From the NCBI RefSeq assembly GCF_024722015.1, contig NZ_JANQBD010000036.1:1-64000 (forward strand): a DNA stretch of 64,000 nt, read 5' to 3'. The position numbers were made by a program, and so were the translations under genes. Positions 40,457 through 47,104 of the stretch are shown here, in pieces. Source of the stretch: Paenibacillus radicis (ex Xue et al. 2023) (lineage in GTDB: Bacteria; Bacillota; Bacilli; Paenibacillales; NBRC-103111). Within the stretch, counting starts at the first letter, position 1, and every line of letters begins with the position of its first letter. The notes beneath the pieces are model-generated. The model saw nothing but the letters and a program-made list of their open reading frames with translations. It ran no database searches and had not been told where the DNA came from.

Positions 40457-42151
40457 ATGAAAGAAGATTCAGAGGCTCAAGGCAAAGAAGGGCAGCTAGC
40501 AGGTGCGACTCTGCTGAAAGGAGCAGCTGTTCTAGGTGTAGCTGCTGTTATATCGAAGTTAATTGGAACGATACAGAAAATTCCGCTGCAAAACGTGGCA
40601 GGGGATGAAGTGTTCGGTATTTATAATGCGGTTTATCCACTGTATATATTAATCTTGTTTTTGGCAACGGCGGGTTTTCCCATTGTAGTTTCCAAGTTTG
40701 TGTCGGAGCATGTATCTGCTGGACGTCATGAGGAGGCTCATCGCGTACTCAGGGTATCGTCAGCGGTACTGGCTGCTACGGGCTTCTTGTTTTTTTTGTT
40801 TTTGTTTTGCGGCGCTGATTGGCTGGCAGGATTGATGGGGGCGAGTCAAACAAGCAGGGCTATTCGCAGCGTCTCCTTCGCACTGCTGTTAGTGCCTGTG
40901 ATGTCTGCGCTGCGCGGGTATTTTCAAGGCTATCAGAATATGATACCTACCGCAGTCTCTCAAGTGGTCGAACAAACCATTCGTGTAGCGACTATGTTTG
41001 GGCTATTGTTGCTTTTCGTTCATTATGGCTACGGGGCCGATTGGATTGCTGCTGGGGCAACATTTGGCTCGGTAATGGGAGCTGTTGCCGGATTGCTGGT
41101 AATGCTTCATTATTACTTGAAGGGGCGGAGGAAAGGAAAAGATAGTTCTCTTCTGAAGACTGCGGCTTTTGCTCCAGCGAAGTCTGGAGAAGTTTGCTAT
41201 GCAAGGGAAAGCAATAGCAGCCTAATACGCCGTCTTTTGCTTTACGCCCTGCCGATTTGTCTCGGGACCATTGCTCTGCCGATACTGACCCTTGTAGATT
41301 CGTTTAGCGTGCCCAGGCTGCTGAAGCATCACGGATTGGATGAAATGGGGGCGTTATATCAGTTTGGTCTTTACAATCATGGACTCCCCCTGGTTCAATT
41401 GGTCGCAATGCTGGCCTCCTCCATGTCCGCAGCGCTGGTGCCTGCTATAGCTCAGGCGAAGGCTAAGGGGGATTCTGCGCTGCTTCGCAGCCGGACGGAG
41501 CAATCGCTTCGTCTAACCTGGCTGATCGGGTTGGCTGCTTCGGTTGGTTTGGCCGTGCTGGCTGAACCGATTAATGTGATGTTCTTCAGAAGCGGTGAAG
41601 GATCGTTAGCGATGGTTATTCTTAGCTTTACTGCGCTGTTTAGCATACTCAACATCGTCGCAAGCAGCGTGCTCCAGGGCTTCGGCGCCGTGGCTGCGCC
41701 GGCGTTTTACCTGCTCGCCGCGGCGGCGGCCAAAATCGCGGCGAACGCCGCCCTTGTGCCCCGCTGGGGCATCGATGGCGCCGCGACCGCGGCGGTGGTC
41801 GCCTACGCGCTCGCAGGCGGCCTCGCGCTCGCCCACGCGCTGCGCGCCACCGGCGTCACGCCGGCGTTCGGCCAGACCGTCATCAAACCGATGCTCAGCC
41901 TCGGCTTGATGACGGTGGGCCTGCTCGCCGTGACGCGCGGCTTGCCTGCGCTGCTGGGAGCGCTCCACGTGGGCCTGCCCCTTCGGGGCATGGCCACCGT
42001 GGTCTCGCTCGCAGGCGTAGCCGTTGGAGCGCTTGTATACGCGCTCGCACTGCTTCGTCTCGGCGTCGTGTCCTCCGCCGAGCTGGAGCAGGTTCCGCAG
42101 CTGAGAGGCAAACCTCTCGCGCTGCTGCGCAGAACGAAGCTGCTGAGATAA
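40457..42151 (+). CDS. yabM: Polysaccharide/lipid flippase of the MOP superfamily (YabM, SpoVB-like)
   Basis: The 564-residue protein is a multi-span membrane transporter of the MOP superfamily, close to SpoVB and YabM. It has about 14 hydrophobic segments. KGAAVLGVAAVISKLIGTIQ at about 22-41 and QNVAGDEVFGIYNAVYPLY are typical of the family. Such proteins move lipid-linked wall precursors or sugars across the membrane. About 41690-42130, the last quarter, is far richer in G+C (GCG, GCC and CTC codons) than the rest, a sign of a different origin. It lies between spoVT and mazG, as yabM does in B. subtilis. Confidence 0.9.
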   Translation: MKEDSEAQGKEGQLAGATLLKGAAVLGVAAVISKLIGTIQKIPLQNVAGDEVFGIYNAVYPLYILILFLATAGFPIVVSKFVSEHVSAGRHEEAHRVLRVSSAVLAATGFLFFLFLFCGADWLAGLMGASQTSRAIRSVSFALLLVPVMSALRGYFQGYQNMIPTAVSQVVEQTIRVATMFGLLLLFVHYGYGADWIAAGATFGSVMGAVAGLLVMLHYYLKGRRKGKDSSLLKTAAFAPAKSGEVCYARESNSSLIRRLLLYALPICLGTIALPILTLVDSFSVPRLLKHHGLDEMGALYQFGLYNHGLPLVQLVAMLASSMSAALVPAIAQAKAKGDSALLRSRTEQSLRLTWLIGLAASVGLAVLAEPINVMFFRSGEGSLAMVILSFTALFSILNIVASSVLQGFGAVAAPAFYLLAAAAAKIAANAALVPRWGIDGAATAAVVAYALAGGLALAHALRATGVTPAFGQTVIKPMLSLGLMTVGLLAVTRGLPALLGALHVGLPLRGMATVVSLAGVAVGALVYALALLRLGVVSSAELEQVPQLRGKPLALLRRTKLLR

Positions 42152-42245
42152 GAATGGTTTGAACTCCTACTTATCGTGACTTATATTTCCCACTCATAAT
42201 CTTTACCCCATTCTCGACCCACTTGAACGAAGGAGGCGAATATTC

Positions 42246-43742
42246 ATGCAACCTCAAATCACAGTTGTCGGTTTAGGCTCCGGCAATGAAGATCAGCTGA
42301 CGCTAGGCGTCTGGAAGAAGCTGCAGGCAGCGGATAAGCTGTATCTGCGAACGGATCAGCATCCAATGATCGGCATGCTGACAAACAACAATATCGCTTA
42401 TGAATCGTTTGACGCGTTATATGAAAGTCATGACACCTTCGAGGGTGTATATGAGGCAATTGCCGCTGAGCTGCTAGCTTTGGCCAAGTCCGCGCCGGCA
42501 GGTATTATCTATGCAGTTCCCGGCCATCCGATGGTGGCTGAGATGACAGTACAGCTGCTGCGTGATCGTTGTCCGCAGGAGGGGGTGACGCTTGCGCTTC
42601 TGGGTGGAGAAAGCTTTCTGGACCAAGCGTTTCTGCGCCTTGGCTTTGATCCGATTGACGGGTTCCAATTGCTTAATGGAACGGCACTATCCGTTCACAG
42701 CTTGAACCCGCAGCTGCATACAGTGATCGGTCAAGTGTATGACACTTTTACAGCCTCAGATGTGAAGCTTACGTTAATGGAGCTGTACCCGGACGACATG
42801 GAAGTCGTGGTCGGACATGCTTTGGGTGTAGCCGATGAAGAAAAGATACATCGCATACCGCTGTTCGAGCTGGATCATCTCCAGGATTACGGCAATCTGT
42901 CGCTTGTCTGGATTCCGCGGACGGATGAGGATAAGCTTCGCAACCGGACCTTTGCCCGCCTGCATGAAATTGTGGCAATTCTTCGCAGCCCGGAGGGCTG
43001 TCCTTGGGATCGGGAGCAGACGCATCAATCTTTGCGCAAAAATTTAATAGAGGAAGCCTACGAGGTTTTGGAAACATTCGATGAAGAAGATCCTGATCAT
43101 ATGGCTGAGGAATTGGGAGATCTATTGCTGCAAATAATGCTGCACTCCCAGATTGAAGCTGAAGAAGGCGGATTTACAGTGCTGGACGTCATTGAAGCTT
43201 TAAATAAGAAGCTGATTCGCCGCCACCCTCATGTTTTTGGAGAGGCTTTGGCCGGGGATGCGGATGAAGCTCTTCAAAACTGGCAGCAGATTAAACAAGA
43301 AGAGAAACGTCAAAAAGGGATTGATCCTGACGAGCTTCCTTTGCTGAGCGGTGTTCCCCGTGAGCTGCCGGGCTTGATGAAGGCTTATAAGCTTCAGAAG
43401 AAGGCTGCTGCTGTCGGCTTTGATTGGAGCCGATTGGATGAAGTGTTGGAGGTTGTCGAATCGGAGCTGGCTGAAGTGAAAGAAGCAATAGCTCAATTTT
43501 CGAAAAAAGAGCAGCAGGAAGAGCTTGGAGATTTGCTGTTTTCGGTTGTTAATCTGGCCCGTTTTCTTAAAATTGAGCCGGAGGAAGCTATGTCTGGCGC
43601 CAATCGCAAATTTTTTGAGAGATTCGGGTATATAGAGCGGCAGCTGCGTTTAAAGGGCAAAAATTTTGACCAAACTGATCTACAAGAGATGGAATCTTTG
43701 TGGCAGGAAGCAAAAAAAGTTTTATATATCGACAATAACTAG
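42246..43742 (+). CDS. mazG: Tetrapyrrole-methylase/MazG fusion nucleoside triphosphate pyrophosphohydrolase (YabN)
   Basis: The 498-residue protein combines an N-terminal tetrapyrrole-methylase-like domain (about 1-225, ITVVGLGSGNEDQLTLGVWK and AVPGHPMVAE) with a C-terminal MazG domain. MazG cleaves NTPs to NMP and PPi to clear abnormal nucleotides. ENLIEEAYE-type metal-binding helices (LIEEAYEVLE, EELGDLLLQIMLHSQIAE-like, then EELGDLLFSVVNLARFL) are visible. AAGGAGGCG precedes ATG 42246. It is the yabN locus of B. subtilis. Confidence 0.93.
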   Translation: MQPQITVVGLGSGNEDQLTLGVWKKLQAADKLYLRTDQHPMIGMLTNNNIAYESFDALYESHDTFEGVYEAIAAELLALAKSAPAGIIYAVPGHPMVAEMTVQLLRDRCPQEGVTLALLGGESFLDQAFLRLGFDPIDGFQLLNGTALSVHSLNPQLHTVIGQVYDTFTASDVKLTLMELYPDDMEVVVGHALGVADEEKIHRIPLFELDHLQDYGNLSLVWIPRTDEDKLRNRTFARLHEIVAILRSPEGCPWDREQTHQSLRKNLIEEAYEVLETFDEEDPDHMAEELGDLLLQIMLHSQIEAEEGGFTVLDVIEALNKKLIRRHPHVFGEALAGDADEALQNWQQIKQEEKRQKGIDPDELPLLSGVPRELPGLMKAYKLQKKAAAVGFDWSRLDEVLEVVESELAEVKEAIAQFSKKEQQEELGDLLFSVVNLARFLKIEPEEAMSGANRKFFERFGYIERQLRLKGKNFDQTDLQEMESLWQEAKKVLYIDNN

Positions 43743-43805
43743 CAGGAATTTCCTGAAAAACAAAGAATACATAACATAGAGTTATTTTGAGGAGGAAAAG
43801 TATCC

Positions 43806-44078
43806 ATGAACAAAACAGACTTGATCAGCAACATTGCAGAAAAAAGCGGTTTGACCAAGAAGGACGTGGAAACCGTTCTTAACAACTTCTTGGGCGAAGT
43901 AACCGATGCTTTATCTACTGGTGACAAAGTCCAACTAATCGGTTTTGGAACATTTGAAATTCGCAAACGTTCCGGACGTACTGGACGCAATCCTCAAACA
44001 GGTAAAGAAATTACAATTCCTGAGTCAAAAGTTCCGGCTTTCAAAGCAGGTAACAAGCTTAAAGAAGCGGTAAAATAA
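43806..44078 (+). CDS. hup: DNA-binding protein HU
   Basis: HU is a small dimeric nucleoid protein that bends DNA. The 90-residue protein has MNKTDLISNIAEKSGLTKKD, LIGFGTFEIRKRSGRTGRNP and TGKEITIPESKVPAFKAG, all signature parts. GAGGAGG lies nine bases before ATG 43806. Its stop codon overlaps the start of rqcP (TAATG), so the two are translationally coupled. In B. subtilis the HU gene is elsewhere; this position is typical for Paenibacillus-like genomes. Confidence 0.96.
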   Translation: MNKTDLISNIAEKSGLTKKDVETVLNNFLGEVTDALSTGDKVQLIGFGTFEIRKRSGRTGRNPQTGKEITIPESKVPAFKAGNKLKEAVK

Positions 44079-44362
44079 TGCGGCTTGATAAATTTCTCAA
44101 GGTTTCCCGGTTAATCAAGCGGCGCACCGTTGCTAAGGATGTATCCGATCAAGGGCGTGTCTGGATTAATGGGAAAGACTCAAAACCAAGCAGTGCCGTC
44201 AAGGTCGGCGATGAATTGAAAATTCAATTCGGGCAAAAGAGCGTGACGGTTCGTGTGGAACAACTTGCCGAATCTACCCGCAAGGAAGATGCGGCGAACA
44301 TGTACACTCTGCTTAAAGAAGAAATGCACAAAACCGAATTATGGCAAAGCCAGGGAGACTGA
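44078..44362 (+). CDS. rqcP: RqcP (YabO), S4-domain RNA-binding protein of ribosome quality control
   Basis: RqcP binds the stalled 50S subunit and P-site tRNA and helps RqcH add alanine tails. The 94-residue protein has the S4 RNA-binding motif MRLDKFLKVSRLIKRRTVAK and VWINGKDSKPSSAVKVGDEL. Its ATG overlaps the HU stop codon. A terminator and then a structured repeat follow, so the promoter of the next gene, yabP, must lie in or after the repeat. Confidence 0.94.
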   Translation: MRLDKFLKVSRLIKRRTVAKDVSDQGRVWINGKDSKPSSAVKVGDELKIQFGQKSVTVRVEQLAESTRKEDAANMYTLLKEEMHKTELWQSQGD

Positions 44363-44384
44363 CGCGTTCAGTCTTCTTTTTTTT
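44356..44384 (+). terminator. Terminator after rqcP
   Basis: GACTGA pairs with TCAGTC around a CGCGT-like loop at the gene end and is followed by TTCTTTTTTTT. Confidence 0.85.
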
Positions 44385-44466
44385 GTAGTTCTATTCTTGG
44401 ACATCCCCCCATATTTTTAAGTAAACAAGCTTTGTTGTTAGGTATTTTTTATTGCCATGTTAGTGG

Positions 44467-44587
44467 GCGGAGGGCAGTGTAACGAACCGGAGAGTTTACG
44501 TGCCGCCTTTGAAAACGAGTTTTCACCTCTTAGTCTAATCAAGAAACTCGTTTTCAACAGCGGCCGGAGGTCGTTACACTGATCCGC
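44467..44587. repeat. Structured palindromic element, copy B (possible structured RNA)
   Basis: This 121-nt element has the same plan as 19724-19890. GCGGA (44467-44471) pairs with TCCGC (44583-44587), CAGTGTAACGA (44475-44485) with TCGTTACACTG (44571-44581), GCCGC (44502-44506) with GCGGC (44560-44564), and a perfect 14-bp stem TTGAAAACGAGTTT (44509-44522) with AAACTCGTTTTCAA (44544-44557). The long stems differ in sequence from copy A but are fully paired. GGAGAGTTTACG and GCGGCCGGAGG are identical in both. The loop CTTAGTCTAATCAAG differs from copy A by a compensating C-G to T-A change. It lies between rqcP and yabP. Confidence 0.8.
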
Positions 44588-44649
44588 AGCCTGACGAAGT
44601 CATGGCAAGACCGCATCCAAACAACCAAAGCTGCCAGGAGGGATCGTCC

Positions 44650-44934
44650 ATGGCAATCGAGCCGGGAAAAGTGAAGCGACAAGAAATAAAAATGCTCAAT
44701 CGCAAGCTGCTCGAAGTGTCCGGAGTTATGAACGTAGAAAGCTTTGACAGCGAAGAGTTTTTACTGGAAACCGAATTTGGGTTTCTTATGATCAGAGGTC
44801 AGAACCTGCACATTAAAAACTTAAGCCTCGAGCAGGGGCTGGTGGCGATTGAAGGATTAGTGAACGAGCTGGCCTATGTTGACGCAAACTCCCAAGGGAA
44901 ATCCAAGGGATTATGGGGCAAGCTCTTTAAGTGA
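44650..44934 (+). CDS. yabP: Sporulation protein YabP
   Basis: YabP is a mother-cell protein needed for spore cortex formation together with YabQ in B. subtilis. The 94-residue protein has RQEIKMLNRKLLEVSGVMNV and SLEQGLVAIEGLVNELAYVD, conserved in the YabP/YqfC family. ATG 44650 follows AGGAGG by eight bases; the longer frame from 44602 runs into the repeat and is not used. Its last bases overlap the GTG of yabQ. Confidence 0.92.
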   Translation: MAIEPGKVKRQEIKMLNRKLLEVSGVMNVESFDSEEFLLETEFGFLMIRGQNLHIKNLSLEQGLVAIEGLVNELAYVDANSQGKSKGLWGKLFK

Positions 44935-45509
44935 CACTGCAAACTCAGTTTGTTACGATGGGCATGATGCTGCTGGGTGGGTTATCCTTAGGGGGATTGT
45001 TTGATTTATACCGGGTGCTTGCAAGCCAGCTGAAGGCGCCGCGGTATGCTTACTACCTCCTGGATCTCGTGTTTTGGCTCATCGGAACCTTGCTTGTATT
45101 CAAGCTTTTGTATGCAAGCAATTTAGGACAAGTGCGGATGTTCATTTTTGTTGGCTTGCTGCTAGGAATTGCTGTGTACTTTATGCTGTTCAGCCGAGCG
45201 GTCGTCCAAATGATTCTATGGATGATTCGGTTTGTTCGAGCTTTAATCCGTATAGGTAAACGCACAATTGAAATTTTGATAATAAAACCTATCGTATGGA
45301 TGTATAGGGCAACTATTATAATTTTAGGATTTTTATTAGCCATAGCTATTTTCCTGTATAAAATTATGTTACAATTGCTTTATCCTGTGTGGAAACTGTT
45401 ATGGTGGCTAAGTAAGCCGCTAATCCGTCGGATTCACATTCCTTCATGGATAAACAAATCAGGTCAAGTGGTCTCGTCGTTTATTCGGCGGCTTTTTGGT
45501 CGGACGTAG
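44931..45509 (+). CDS. yabQ: Sporulation membrane protein YabQ
   Basis: YabQ is a membrane protein of the mother cell required for cortex assembly. The 192-residue chain has an N-terminal segment MTLQTQFVTMGMMLLGGLSL, several hydrophobic helices and a basic C-terminal tail. GTG 44931 overlaps the yabP stop (GTGA), so translation is coupled. It precedes divIC by 15 nt. The number of helices, about five, fits the family. Confidence 0.92.
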   Translation: MTLQTQFVTMGMMLLGGLSLGGLFDLYRVLASQLKAPRYAYYLLDLVFWLIGTLLVFKLLYASNLGQVRMFIFVGLLLGIAVYFMLFSRAVVQMILWMIRFVRALIRIGKRTIEILIIKPIVWMYRATIIILGFLLAIAIFLYKIMLQLLYPVWKLLWWLSKPLIRRIHIPSWINKSGQVVSSFIRRLFGRT

Positions 45510-45524
45510 GAGGGTTTTACAGCT

Positions 45525-45857
45525 ATGAATTCTGCCCGATTGGCAAGCAACAATACCAAGCCGTTTAACAAAGGCTCTTATCGCAGACGCCGATTGGTCA
45601 TGATTGTTCTTGCTTGCTTTCTAAGCTGGGCTGGAGTCACTCTGTGGAATCAAATCGGTAAAATCAATGACAGAAGCGAGAAACTAACCGCATTGGAGCA
45701 GAAATACAAAGAAACGCAGCAAACCAATGGGATTACGAAACGTGAAATTGTTCGGTTGAACGATCCAGAATACGTAGAACAAAAAATTCGAAAAGAGTTA
45801 CATTATGTTAAGCAGGGAGAAACCCTGTTCTATGTACCTAAGGAACAGAAGAGATAG
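45525..45857 (+). CDS. divIC: Cell division protein DivIC (FtsB family)
   Basis: DivIC is a bitopic septum protein that pairs with FtsL. The 110-residue protein has a cytoplasmic basic N-terminus, one membrane segment (about 25-42, VMIVLACFLSWAGVTLW), a coiled coil (about 45-75) and the conserved EYVEQKIRKELHYVKQGETL. ATG 45525 follows AGGAGGG. The gene closes the yabP-yabQ-divIC run. Confidence 0.93.
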   Translation: MNSARLASNNTKPFNKGSYRRRRLVMIVLACFLSWAGVTLWNQIGKINDRSEKLTALEQKYKETQQTNGITKREIVRLNDPEYVEQKIRKELHYVKQGETLFYVPKEQKR

Positions 45858-45962
45858 GCACGATAGCGCTATCAAACCTTTAGTTGACCATATTGTAGCT
45901 GTACGTTATAATCTGCATTGTCAGGGTTTCGTTAACTATTTAAGGGAGGAACATTTTACTTT

Positions 45963-46529
45963 ATGGCAATTGAAGTCGGCAGCAAGCTGGAAGGAAAGGT
46001 TACGGGCATTACTCACTTTGGGGCGTTTGTTGAACTGCCTGAGGGCGGTACGGGCCTGGTGCATATCTCGGAGATAGCAGATAACTATGTTAAGGATGTC
46101 AACGATCATCTTAAGTTGAATGACATGGTTACCGTTAAAGTGATTAATGTTGACAAGGATGGCAAAATCGGCCTATCGATTAAACAAGCGGTAGACAAAC
46201 CGGTTGAAGCTCCAAGGCCCCCTCGTTTTGAAAGACAAGGTGGCGGACCCGGCGGACCTGGCGCTGGCGGCGGAGATCGTGGAGGTCGCCCTGGTGGTGG
46301 ATTTGGCGGCGGTGGCCGTGGAGGCGGTTTTGGCGGCGGCGGCGGTGGAGACCGTGGAGGCCGAGGCGGTGGATTTGGCGGCGGCGGCCGTGGAGGCAAA
46401 CCTCCTGCTGGTAAACCTACATTCGAAGACAAAGTATCGCGCTTTCTAAAAGATAGCGAGGAACGCATCTCGTCCCTGAAGAAGAACACCGAAGGGAAAC
46501 GTGGAGGCCGAGGCGCTAGACGCGATTAA
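45963..46529 (+). CDS. yabR: S1-domain RNA-binding protein YabR with Gly-Arg-rich region
   Basis: The 188-residue protein has an N-terminal S1 domain (about 1-75; GSKLEGKVTGITHFGAFVEL and GLVHISEIADNYVKDVNDHL). A long Gly-, Phe- and Arg-rich region follows (about 90-150) with repeated GGGFGGGG and RGG triplets, then a helical segment FEDKVSRFLKDSEERISSLK and a basic end. RGG-type tracts usually add RNA binding and may drive condensation; B. subtilis YabR is shorter and lacks such a tract to this extent. AGGGAGGAAC precedes ATG 45963. A hairpin terminator follows. Confidence 0.92.
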   Translation: MAIEVGSKLEGKVTGITHFGAFVELPEGGTGLVHISEIADNYVKDVNDHLKLNDMVTVKVINVDKDGKIGLSIKQAVDKPVEAPRPPRFERQGGGPGGPGAGGGDRGGRPGGGFGGGGRGGGFGGGGGGDRGGRGGGFGGGGRGGKPPAGKPTFEDKVSRFLKDSEERISSLKKNTEGKRGGRGARRD

Positions 46530-46542
46530 CTATAGCATATGC

Positions 46543-46577
46543 AGCCGTTTGGGCGGAATTCGCCTGCACGGCTTTTT
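46543..46577 (+). terminator. Terminator after yabR
   Basis: AGCCGT pairs with ACGGCT, with an inner GGGCG/CGCC pairing, and is followed by TTTTTAG. Confidence 0.78.
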
Positions 46578-46621
46578 AGTTATTTCAAGCTATTGGCAGC
46601 GAAATCACCCCTTATTGTTGC

Positions 46622-46651
46622 TTGACAAAATGTCCAGGCCTATTATATACT
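46622..46651 (+). promoter_or_regulatory. Sigma-A promoter of tRNA-Met
   Basis: TTGACA (46622-46627) and TATACT (46646-46651) are 18 nt apart and end 12 nt before the tRNA. Confidence 0.82.
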
Positions 46652-46663
46652 CATGCTTGTTGT

Positions 46664-46737
46664 GGCGGTGTAGCTCAGCTGGCTAGAGCGTACGGTTCAT
46701 ACCCGTAAGGTCGGGGGTTCGATCCCCTTCGCCGCTA
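46664..46737 (+). tRNA. tRNA-Met (CAT), elongator
   Basis: The 74-nt cloverleaf folds: acceptor GGCGGTG with CGCCGCT, D arm GCTC/GAGC, anticodon stem TACGG/CCGTA with loop TTCATAC (anticodon CAT), and T arm GGGGG/CCCTT with TTCGATC. The anticodon stem lacks the three G-C pairs of initiator tRNA, and position 1-72 pairs, so it is an elongator methionine tRNA. CCA is not encoded. B. subtilis has a tRNA-Met in the same place before spoIIE. Confidence 0.95.
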
Positions 46738-46756
46738 TTGTAAGATGAAAAAAAGG

Positions 46757-46796
46757 CGCCTTGCCGAGAACTTTGATTCCGGCGGGGCGTTTTTTG
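46757..46796 (+). terminator. Terminator after tRNA-Met
   Basis: CGCCTTGCCG pairs with CGGCGGGGCG (two G-T pairs) around a 13-nt loop and is followed by TTTTTT. Confidence 0.88.
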
Positions 46797-47001
46797 TGTT
46801 GAATAGCTTCTTTGGATTTGGAGCTTTTGTCGTATATTATTATGAATAGAGTGAATCGACAACATCTAACGGCAATAACGTACGTTTAGTAGACCTTTGT
46901 TATGAAGTATTGAGAAGAAGCAGGTATTACGAAAATTATTGGAAACGCTTTCATATATAGGGGCGGCGGGTTTTCGTCATTAGCGCGTCAGTCTTGATTT
47001 T

Positions 47002-47051
47002 TGTCGGAAAAAACTTTATACCTACCAACTCATTCTGACAAACTTTATAAT
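47002..47051 (+). promoter_or_regulatory. Spo0A-activated promoter region of spoIIE
   Basis: TGTCGGA (47002-47008) and TGTCAGAA on the opposite strand (47033-47040) each differ from the 0A box by one base. TATAAT at 47046-47051 is a perfect -10 element, with no sigma-A -35 at the normal distance. This layout is that of the Spo0A-activated spoIIE promoter of B. subtilis. Confidence 0.6.
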
Positions 47052-47104
47052 AGAGTGCCGTTATACTAAGACCACTAATAGGCTATGGGTGGTGTTCATA
47101 AAGT

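Noticed and set aside
41606..41968. Antisense 120-codon frame in yabM
   Set aside because: It is an effect of the G+C-rich patch, in which stop codons are rare on both strands.
46106..46489. Antisense Pro-rich 127-codon frame in yabR
   Set aside because: It is the reverse complement of the Gly-rich tract (Gly codons give Pro) and has no start signals.
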